Source of the DNA: Trichobilharzia regenti
Taxonomy: Eukaryota; Platyhelminthes; Trematoda; Strigeidida; Schistosomatidae
Direction: 5' to 3'
DNA length: 64,000 nt
Assembly: GCA_944472135.2 (NCBI GenBank)
Contig: OX235263.1
Span: 22,559,379-22,623,378 of the forward strand
This document shows positions 56,345-64,000 of this stretch, piece by piece. The notes under the pieces were generated by a model. That model did no database searches. It was not told the origin of the DNA and saw only the letters and a list, made by a program, of their open reading frames with translations. Each line of letters starts with the position of its first letter. The stretch's first letter is position 1. Position numbers and translations under genes: made by a program.

Positions 56345-56450
56345 ACGAAATGGCTGTTCAGTACTTCAAGGTTTTCCAACAGTTCTCTAACCGATACCAG
56401 CTCATAAAGACAGTCTGTAATCAATGAAATCCCCGCAAACCAACACTTGA
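56345..56450 (+). mobile_element. SM-alpha-like SINE, tail only
   Basis: It starts within the ribozyme (GGCTGTTCAGTACTTC) and continues through CAACAGTTCTCTAACCGATA and the complete 3' end AAACCAACACTTGAA (about 56436-56450). Head and core are missing. Confidence 0.7.
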
Positions 56451-56549
56451 ATAAGGATAAATTGTCTGATAACTTTACCTATGACGTCTCATGTATTGTT
56501 TTCATGTAATGCAAAAGAAGCAATAAAAAGCTTTCATAATCAGTACTAT

Positions 56550-57505
56550 TATTATTCTCTTGGTTTCCGAGAGGAACAAGAGGCTTTAACATCACATCTG
56601 CAGTCCTTCGCAGTCCTTCTTAATTGGCTCTACCACTGTCCATAGACCTTTATTACCTCGTCACACGATCTTCCCAGAGTTACCCTCCTGCCTACGCCTA
56701 GCGCGTCATTTTCCATTCAGGTCCTGCTCGACGGCTTGGTGCATGATATCACTGAACGGTCTCATCAGCCTGTTCCCAACCCATCTCGATTTCCTTCTCC
56801 TTATTTGTTGGGCGACAGTTTCCTTTCTGCTAATCCTTTCTGGTCGTCTGATCTTCATTTGGGAACGAAGGCAGCTGTTGATGAAAGTCTGGAGCCTGTT
56901 AGACGTGCTTTTATAGACTCACTAAGATTTTTTAAATTGATTTTGAAAATCCGAATTTCGCTCTTGTTGCTGAGTACAACAGATACTCACAATGATCCAG
57001 ATTAATGAAGGTCTGTCTTACTTTCCGTTCTTTTTTTTGACATCTTATTCTTACCGCCTGTATTTGAAACGATTCCTCCGAGACAATTGACGGAAGTGAC
57101 CTCTTTCTAGTTTCTCTCATCGATAGTGGCTGGCGTTTGCTAGTGTTAGTTAGTTATCTCCATCACCTCTATCTTCTCAATATTGACATGAAGTCCTGTT
57201 CTCACAGCTTCTTTTAACCAAACTGTCGGTTTTCGCTAGTAGATATTCAAGTTTATGTAATATTAGACAGAAGTTATCCACGAACTCCAGATGTTCTAGA
57301 GTATTTTTGTCGGTCCAACGTATTCCTTCCTGTCTTCTTGTCCCTCACAGTTCCCCGCATGATCCAGTCTACCACAATCAGGAATATCATCGATGATAGT
57401 AGGCAGTCTTGTCTCACTCCTGCCTTCACTTCAAAGGCTTTTCTGAGTCTTCTACTGTGAATCACTTGACATCTGGCATCAATAAATAACTACTGAATAA
57501 GGTTT
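56550..57505 (-). mobile_element. RTE-like family A LINE, older copy, right part continues at 59649
   Basis: The - strand 3' end is at about 56550 with the reverse complement of the family tail (56570-56595). It proceeds through the C-terminal region to the frame 57274-57465 (-), which reads RKAFEVKAGVRQDCLLSSMIFLIVVDWIM. At 57505 a + strand copy of the same family cuts in. The - strand copy resumes after 59658 with sequence that aligns to the region coding the YYGVPSTII segment, and fades at about 59755. Confidence 0.85.
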
Positions 57506-57638
57506 GAAGGACCAAGATACAAAGGACATCTTCATTGCAAGCATAAGGGACAAAGCCAAGACACAAATCAACACTAGTGAAGAGGTCGGCGTTGAAAAGC
57601 ACTGGAACAACTTGAAAACGGTGTGGAGCTAAACCTGC

Positions 57639-58247
57639 ATGGAAGTTCTAGGCAGAAAAAAGAGACAGGACAAACAGTGGCTCACTACGGACACCTGGAA
57701 ACTAATAGAAGAGAGAAGGACAGTGAAACAAAAGATTATCCAGTGCACCGACGAGCAACAAAAACAGAAGTTGAATGCAAGCTACAACACGCTAAACAAA
57801 AGAGTGAAGAAGAGTGCCAGGGAAGACAAAAGAAAATATTATGAAACCATTGCAAATGAAGCAGAACAAGCTGCAGGCAAAGGAGACCTCGCCACACTAT
57901 ACCAAACAACTAGGAACCTATCGGGCAAACTTTCGACACAGATTAAGCCAGTAAAGGATGACAATGGAAAGTCAATCACCAAAGAGGTTGAACAGAGAAA
58001 GCACTGGGCTGAACACTTCAAAAGACTTCTAAATCGACCGCCACCTACAACGCGCCCAACAATACCAACAACCGAAGCAGAACTACGAGTGAACATCGAC
58101 CCCCCGACGAAACCAGAAGTCCTGAATGCAATCAAGATGCTAAAAGCTGGAAAAGCGGCGGGACCAGATGGAATCCCAGCAGAAGCATTGAAAATAGACC
58201 CAGAGACAACAGAGGACTTGATGACGCCATTACTGGAGAAGATGTGA
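57639..58247 (+). pseudogene. RTE-like ORF2 linker and RT fingers
   Basis: A 202-codon frame. It is lysine-rich (RKKRQDKQWLTTDTWKLIEE), with a helical KRVKKSAREDKRKYYE stretch, then WAEHFKRLLNRPPP and GKAAGPDGIPAEALK (RT fingers start, about 58148-58190). An in-frame TAA at 57630-57632 sits before its Met, and a TGA at 58245-58247 replaces a Trp codon in EKMWKQGK compared with the family. Homology continues in the same frame after the stop (VPENWKK, CKNWRGIMLLSVPSKIL). Confidence 0.85.
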
Positions 58248-58456
58248 AAACAGGGCAAAGTACCTGAGAATTGGAAGAAAAAAGACTTAAGTCGATGTAA
58301 AAACTGGCGCGGAATTATGCTTCTGTCAGTCCCAAGCAAAATACTAAGCCGCATCATCCTGGAGATAATCAAACAAGCCCGGAACAAGCTGGATTCAGGA
58401 GAAACAAGTCATGCGTCGATCAAAACGCCACTCTACGGATCATCATTGAACAAAGC

Positions 58457-58900
58457 TTGGAATGGCGGTCACCTCTCTATCTCAACTTCATCGACTTTGA
58501 AAAGGCCTTCGACAGTGTCGACCGAGAGGTGATTTGGCAACTACTTCGCTACTACGGGGTCCCATCGACAATTATACATATCATCCAACAGTTATACGAC
58601 AATGCTGCATGCCAAGTAATCCACAACGGGAAACTTACGGAAGCCTTCGAAGTGAGGACGGGAGTGAGGCAAGGCTGTGTACTATCACCAATGATCTTCC
58701 TGATTGCAATTGATTGGATAATGCGACAGACAGCGGCGGGCAATGAGGAAACAGGCGTAAAATGGACTCACACAAAAGACTTGGAGGATCTGGATTTCGC
58801 CGATGATATATGTCTGATTTCCCACAAACTGGAAGATATGCAAGTGAAAAGCAATAAGCTGGCAGAAGAAGCATCAAAGATAGGACATCACTTCAAGTGA
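58457..58900 (+). pseudogene. RTE-like RT palm
   Basis: A 147-codon frame with LNFIDFEKAFDSVDREVIW (motif A aspartate), [35 protein letters not shown] and [14 protein letters not shown] (F-A-D-D at 58796-58807). The start Met is internal; the frame upstream is entered by a shift near 58375 (QAGFRRNKS is readable in this frame before the Met). It ends after KIGHHFK at a small duplication in the sequence (CATCACTTCAAG), beyond which VNIDKTEVMKI continues in another frame. Confidence 0.88.
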
Positions 58901-59755
58901 ACATAGATAAAACAGAGGTGATGAAGATTACTGGCCAACACCAACAGCAACAACAACAGACAACAATCAGCATAAATGGGAGGAACCTGAAAGAAACAAC
59001 CCCCTTTACCTACCGACCTGGAAGGCATCGTTTCAACTACAGGCGGGACTGACGAGGATATCAAAGCCAGAATCGGAAAAGTAAGACAAGCTTTCATTAC
59101 TCTCAAGTCTGTGTGGAGGTCAAAAGCACTCACCATCAAAAATGAGGTCCGGATTTTCAACTCCAATGTGAAGTCAGTCAGTGCTACTCACCATACTGAT
59201 CAGAGACTTGGCCAGCGCGTCATTAGGAGCACCTCAATCAAACTGCAGACCTTCATTAACAGTTGTCTTCTCTGAATACCACTCAAGATCTGATGGTCAG
59301 CCAGAGAAGATCAGAAACAGGGAGGAATCTCTGGGAGCGAACCAATCAGGAACCGACTGTGAAACAAATAGGCAGAAAGAAATGGAGATGGATTGGCTGT
59401 ACTCTGAGGAAACCATCAAGTGACATCAATAGACAAGCCATCGCTCGAGTGGAACCCGACAAAAAGGGAAGCGGCGAGTTGGTCGTCAGTGCAAGGGTGA
59501 CTTGGAGGAGGTGATGTGAAGAGGAGATGAAAGCATGTGGGCAGACTTGGGGCATGGTGAAAAATTTGGCAGAAAACCGAATGCAATGGAGACGAGCAGC
59601 TGAAGCCCTATGTTCCTGTAGGAATTAAAGGATATAATAATTATAATAAATAAGGTTTATAAGGGTTCGCTCAGTGTACTCCGTAGTACTGAAGCAGTTA
59701 TTGGCTTCATAAACACATGGATATCTTTTGATAATATAAGACTAAACTAATATGG

Positions 59756-60985
59756 CAAGAGTTCTGTGAATTTTCATTTTAACTGTAAATTCAACAAATT
59801 TTTTACACCAGTTATTCTGCTTTAACTTGATTTTGAAATTCCCGTTGACAAATGCTGATACTGATTGGCTGTTATGGTCCATTGGAAAATGTTTAGGATT
59901 TTGAAACAATGGGAAGTATCATCACTCACTTCGACCCAGATACATCCAGCTTACGACTCCTGAAGGGAGTAATAAAATGCGTATAGTGAGTTCCATTCCT
60001 AGGCACCACCGACCAAAATAACATTATTATAATAATCTTCATAAATCATCGAAACGTCCGTATAAGAAGTTGACATGTCAACAAAGACAAAAAAATATTT
60101 CAGTCCATTATAATCGATCAGTGGATATGCAAACTACTTTTAAAAAATATCATTCACATTGATTAACCTAAAGGAGATACTCATCCTGATACAGGCCGGA
60201 CTACATTCTACCTAGGAGTTTAAGGTTTGTATCTCCATAAGTGCAGCCTAATAGGAGTTATTTATAACTATCCATTTTGTGAATTATTGATGGCTTTTCG
60301 ATTCACAATGGAGTAATCCTTGTTATGCAGCGTTTAATCGCCCCTGTGTACGATATCATACTTCATCAAGGGGAATAAAGTGGGTCATCCAACAGTCATT
60401 AACATAGACGCTCATTCCTAATTATTTAAATCTTGATCAATAGCGTAAAAATATTCTGATCACTGTTCAGCATCATTAGATCCATTAGGAAGGAATCTTT
60501 TTACTGACAATGACGAAAACTGTCAATATCTCAATTTGTTTTTCTCCATCGAACATGTGGTGCAGAATCGATCTGTAGTCAATAGTCTTTCCCCTTGTTT
60601 GAATCTAAAATTTGAACTAAATACACAAATAGAACTTCCATGATTACTAAATAATTTGTATGCGTACGCATTTGCATTCATCGCTTGGACGTCCGAAAGG
60701 ATTCATTTTATAAACGACAACGATAAGGAATAAAACAATGAACTATAGTTCCTAGTTAGGTTGATTGAGGGAAAATGACGCCGGCGCCATTAAAACTCAA
60801 GTGACGAAAAGGGGCATGTATAGGTCTAATTTTATAGCGTAACAACCATCATGAGACATCTTATAATAAATCTCGTGTAGGAATACTATATTTAGTAACT
60901 AGAACCCATTGCAATGCAAAACATTAACAGAAATTGGTGATTCATAATGACTCATAGGCCAGACAAAAGAAAACACAGTTTCTTC
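59756..60985. other. AT-rich DNA without a recognised feature
   Basis: About 1.2 kb with no element, tRNA-like box or family-like frame recognised. It may be host intergenic or intronic DNA. Confidence 0.4.
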
Positions 60986-61197
60986 TTCAAGTGTTGGTTT
61001 ACAGAGATTTGATAGGCTACAGGATTTCATCATGATCTGAAATCGATTGGAGAACCATTGAAAAACCTGGGAGTACTAGACAGCTGTTTCATCCTAGTCT
61101 GAAGAATCCTAAACTAGGATGAGACAGCCATCCAACAATCTCAGGTTTTCCAATGGTTCTCCAGTCGATGTCAGCTCATGATGAAATCCTGAAGCGA
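60986..61197. mobile_element. Head-to-head dimer of SINE 3' parts
   Basis: The - strand arm (60986-61098) carries the full 3' end (TTCAAGTGTTGGTTT), the tail and half of the ribozyme. The + strand arm (from about 61099) carries ribozyme core, tail and stops after ATGATGAAATCCTG. TTTCTTC lies at 60979-60985 and 61198-61204, a 7-bp candidate target-site duplication. The tRNA-like heads are missing; the centre lies in stem-loop II of the hammerhead. In the + arm the core CTGAAGA is kept, but GAAA is changed to GAGA. Confidence 0.8.
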
Positions 61198-61424
61198 TTT
61201 CTTCAGTCCAGCGGATAGCCCTGACCTTAATAACACAAATAGAAAAAATCTCCTGCATGCAAAAGTTAAAGTATCTATAAATTCCAAAAGCAACAGCAAT
61301 TACTGCTTAAGATATATCCATGAACATTAATCAACGGTCAGAAGAAGCGGTTTTACATTCTTAGTCTCAGTTAACATACGTAAACAACTGTGATCACATT
61401 TCCTACTGTGAGAATTCTCAGTTG
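61198..61424. other. Unassigned
   Basis: No feature recognised apart from the 7-bp repeat at its left edge. Confidence 0.4.
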
Positions 61425-61800
61425 TCGGTTTCCAGAGGTTTGATTGATTACAGGTTTGATCACTAGCGAGAATAAGTCAGAGAGCCATTGGAAAGTCAGG
61501 GAAGTCGTAACCAGCAGGGTTGACTTAGTCAGGTAAGAAAACGTTTATTCGGCAGTGTCACTGGCTGGTAGATGCGCTATATATCGTGAATTTGCAGAAG
61601 TTGATATTCATGTGCCATTAGAGTCAGTCCTACTGGCTTAGTGGTCTGTGCTGTCGTCTTGTAAACAGAAGGTAATGTGTTCAAACGCCGGTGGGTGCAT
61701 ACTTCTGAAGAGTTTCAAACCAGGACGAAACAGTTGTTAAGCATTCTCTGGTCTTCCTATGGTTCTCTCAGTGATGTTTGCTTAGAAGATTTCTGTTACA
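61425..61800. mobile_element. Head-to-head SM-alpha-like SINE pair, left arm tail only
   Basis: The - strand tail (61425-61505) is followed by the + strand leader, head (B box GTTCAAACGCC-like at 61680-61690), ribozyme and tail (61505-61800). No flanking direct repeat was recognised. Confidence 0.65.
61699..61745 (+). ncRNA. Hammerhead ribozyme, core kept, weak stems
   Basis: Core CTGAAGA, GACGAAA and a GUU triplet are present. Stem II pairs GTTT with GGAC through G-U pairs. Stem I (ATACTT with AAGCAT) has one mismatch. It may cleave poorly. Confidence 0.5.
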
Positions 61801-62279
61801 GCGTACAAATATAGAGGAAATAAGTGAATATTTAGAAGCCAAACATTCATAACAAACTGCAGCTTGCAGACACGTACACATATGTCTGATCTACAGTCTA
61901 CGTTAAAATAAAGAAATTATTCCCCCCCCCACTGCCAACTCAGAATGGACGAAGCAGACAACAATTAAACATAGTGATATCAACAAAATACACTTTCAAC
62001 AATTACAATAAAGGACTACCCTATTGTCATCTAGGGAAACCTAGAGCCAAAGACGTTAACATGAAAAGCCTCTTCTTAGCTATCTACAACTATATAAAAA
62101 TGAACAGATAAGGAGAATACCACCTTAATATCCATGCAAACTGCAAGTATTTCTTATTCTCTAATGAAATTAGTGCCTATGATTTCACCAAATCTGGTGA
62201 TGATTATCTATAACTGATAGAAAAACACAAAACTATTACTTTTGGGGACTTACTCTCAAACACTTCAGAAAACCGTTCT
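61801..62279. other. Unassigned stretch
   Basis: It contains a run of ten C at about 61922-61931. No element recognised. Confidence 0.4.
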
Positions 62280-63760
62280 TAACAAATTCTGCTTATATTG
62301 TAAGCTGATCACCAACTACTATGTGGATTCAGCCTGTGATATGGTTGAAGGTACCTATATCTCAAGTGAAGAATTTCATTAATGTCACATTTCCTAAGCT
62401 GAATATCAGACGACCAACAAAGATTTGAACAGAAACTGATGCCAAGATAGCTAATATTCGATTTGTTTCTTACCATTGCGCCGTTGATATCACAAGAATC
62501 TTGGGATTGAACCAGTCCACTCAAGTCTTATTCACATCTGAAATTGAAGTTAACAGTGTGAGATCTAGAGAGAGCTTCTGACAGATTGACTGGTTTCAAC
62601 TTAGAACTTTGCACCGATGTGCAGCAGTTCGAGTTGCCACACTTCACTGAGAAGACAAAGGCAGAGAAGAAAGTAAAAAGTAAAGCAAAGTAGAAACAGT
62701 AAACAGAGATATGAAGCAAAAATAATAGTTATATAGAAGAACGATATGATTTTATTGGGTATCATAAGTCACAAGGAGGGGATGCATCTGTGCCATCACT
62801 GAGAACGACTTTGAGCCATATAGCCAATTGCATCCAACCATTGGTGTTTACCGCTCCAAAGACCCCAACCAGTCTGGAAGTCTACACCTCCCGACGTGGC
62901 TGGCTTAAACTAGCTGGTGTGGATTTCATTGACTAATGAGGCGATGTTTTGGTTTGACCACCACTAGCTCTTTTCCACTATGACATTATGTCAGCTAACA
63001 TTGCCCACTGTCGAAGAAAACGATGGCTAGACATGCGTAACGCATGTCCTAACCACTTCAATCGATGTAACTTCACAGCCTCGTCTAGAGAGGTTCAGTC
63101 GAAAATTATTGGTTAACCTAAGATAGGAAACTATTCATATCAAAACAAATTTAATTCAGAAACAACTGGGACCAAAACTGTCAGACCACCGGCATATTCA
63201 ATGAAATTAGCTTAAAAAGAATAAAGTAAGTCATGTAAGAAGGAAGGGAGACAGTATAAAACCTTGGGGCATACCACCCTGTGTTATAAAAGTAGTGGAG
63301 CGTTACTCATTAAAAACGATGTATTATTTCCCACCCGAACAATAAGAGCACAACCACCATGTCACTGATGGTTGAGTGGATACTGAAGTCAGCTTATTTA
63401 GCGAAAAATTTTCTGTGGATGGAATCAAAATCTCCAGCTGTGTAGTATATAAAAACAGATCGATCAAACTTCGTGCCTTCATCTAGACTAGAAACAACAT
63501 TATGATGCAATACACTAACAACATCTTAAGTGCCCCGCTGCCTTTCTAAAGAAACTGCTTGAGTTCACTGAAAGATTTTAATGAGGATTTAAGAACAAGC
63601 AACAGTTTTTCCATTGCTTTCAAAAAATTTAGAGGCGATGGCTATGAACCTAGGCTTTAAAGTTGATCTAGAAGATGACTTTGGTACGGGAGCAATCTTT
63701 ATTTCTTTCCAAGCAATGTTTGTAGTTAACTACTTTCTACAGCCTTCAGATGACCTGTTT
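62280..63760 (-). mobile_element. CR1-like LINE, decayed, split by a family B insertion
   Basis: The - strand part at 62309-62572 holds VNFNFRCE and NKSNISYLGISFCSNLCWSSDI, matching VNFTFKH and YLGVNLSSDLSWSSHI of the 52.1-52.4 kb copy. Beyond the insertion, 63093-63760 aligns with the RT region 52.4-53.0 kb, including the reverse complement of CTTGGGGCATACCACC against the codons of GVPQGA. Many indels. 5'-truncated. Confidence 0.75.
62573..63083 (-). mobile_element. RTE-like family B LINE 3' end, nested
   Basis: The - strand 3' UTR starts at 62573, with GAACTTTGCACCGATGTGC inside, and continues to codons for the C-terminal region (GHALRMSSHR-like at about 63020-63050). TCTAGAGAG occurs at 62564-62572 and 63084-63092, a 9-bp candidate target-site duplication. 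Similarity to the 32.1 kb copy ends exactly at the right repeat. Confidence 0.8.
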
Positions 63761-64000
63761 ATATCATTGAAGATAATGATGTATATATATATATATATAT
63801 ACACCTTTTTCCAATTCATTCATGGTTAGATTAATTATTTCAGCATATCTTCCGCCACTAAGAGACATAAGTTGTATAACTGATGGAAAGCAGGGAGTTC
63901 CAAATAGTTATTTCAGCTTAATCTTAGGTTCTGAGTTACTGCGATTCCGTAACTTCACCTTGAAGCAGTAGGACCTAGCGACTCCATAGTAAACCTGCTT
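63761..64000. other. Window end with (TA)n tract at 63779-63802
   Basis: A TA microsatellite, then unassigned AT-rich DNA to the window end. Confidence 0.5.

Larger units (their letters stand above)
57506..59648 (+). mobile_element. RTE-like family A LINE, longest copy, nested in a - strand copy
   Basis: It starts upstream of the RT (KDIFIASIRDKAKTQ) and ends with GCCCTATGTTCCTGTAGG (about 59606-59623) and an AAT-rich tail. AATAAGGTTT lies at 57496-57505 and 59649-59658, a perfect 10-bp target-site duplication. At about 2.14 kb it contains the linker, nearly the whole RT and the C-terminal region. The endonuclease is missing, and stops and shifts at about 57630, 58245, 58375 and 58880 inactivate it. 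Confidence 0.92.

Noticed and set aside
57839..58387. 182-codon - strand frame
   Set aside because: Antisense shadow of the RTE-like linker and RT fingers on the + strand.

Overview
This window looks like repeat-rich, AT-rich nuclear DNA of a schistosome-type flatworm (family Schistosomatidae, probably Schistosoma). The evidence is the mix of elements: an SM-alpha-like tRNA-headed SINE carrying a hammerhead ribozyme, RTE-like (SR2-type) and CR1-like (SR1-type) non-LTR retrotransposons, and Penelope-like fragments with a GIY-YIG tail. That mix is known from schistosomes; the species cannot be fixed by reading alone. I found no convincing host exon, functional tRNA, rRNA, bacterial operon or CRISPR. 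Almost every long open frame is a retroelement remnant or its antisense shadow.

Layout. 0-12 kb: decayed RTE-like family A copies (mostly + strand; two back to back on the - strand at 9.9-11.4 kb), Gly-type SINEs and a CR1-like 3' end (7.2-8.3 kb). 12-24 kb: few elements, a CR1-like 3' end (13.1-13.7 kb) and hammerhead SINEs, with a long unassigned stretch at 17.7-20.6 kb. 24-38 kb: a Penelope-like fragment (24.4-25.0 kb), a foldback Penelope fragment (29.9-30.7 kb), RTE-like family B insertions (25.4 and 32.1 kb) and more family A copies. 38.4-44.1 kb: an inverted SINE dimer followed by five apparently identical 1055-bp tandem units whose junctions are hybrid SINEs. 44-54 kb: CR1-like copies, one with reverse-transcriptase motifs (51.3-53.15 kb), and Penelope fragments. 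55-60 kb: the freshest non-LTR copies, including one family A element inserted into another of opposite orientation. 60-64 kb: SINE dimers and a CR1-like copy split by a family B insertion.

How the parts relate. The family A LINE and the second Gly-headed SINE share a 3' tail motif, so the LINE machinery probably mobilises that SINE. Flanking direct repeats of 7-13 bp can be read around many insertions, which gives a relative order of events.

The most striking pattern is that the hammerhead SINE repeatedly occurs as a head-to-head inverted dimer. Four of these dimers are each flanked by a direct repeat, as if the dimer was inserted as one unit. I infer snap-back copying during target-primed reverse transcription. 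One dimer then served as the left edge of the 1055-bp tandem array.
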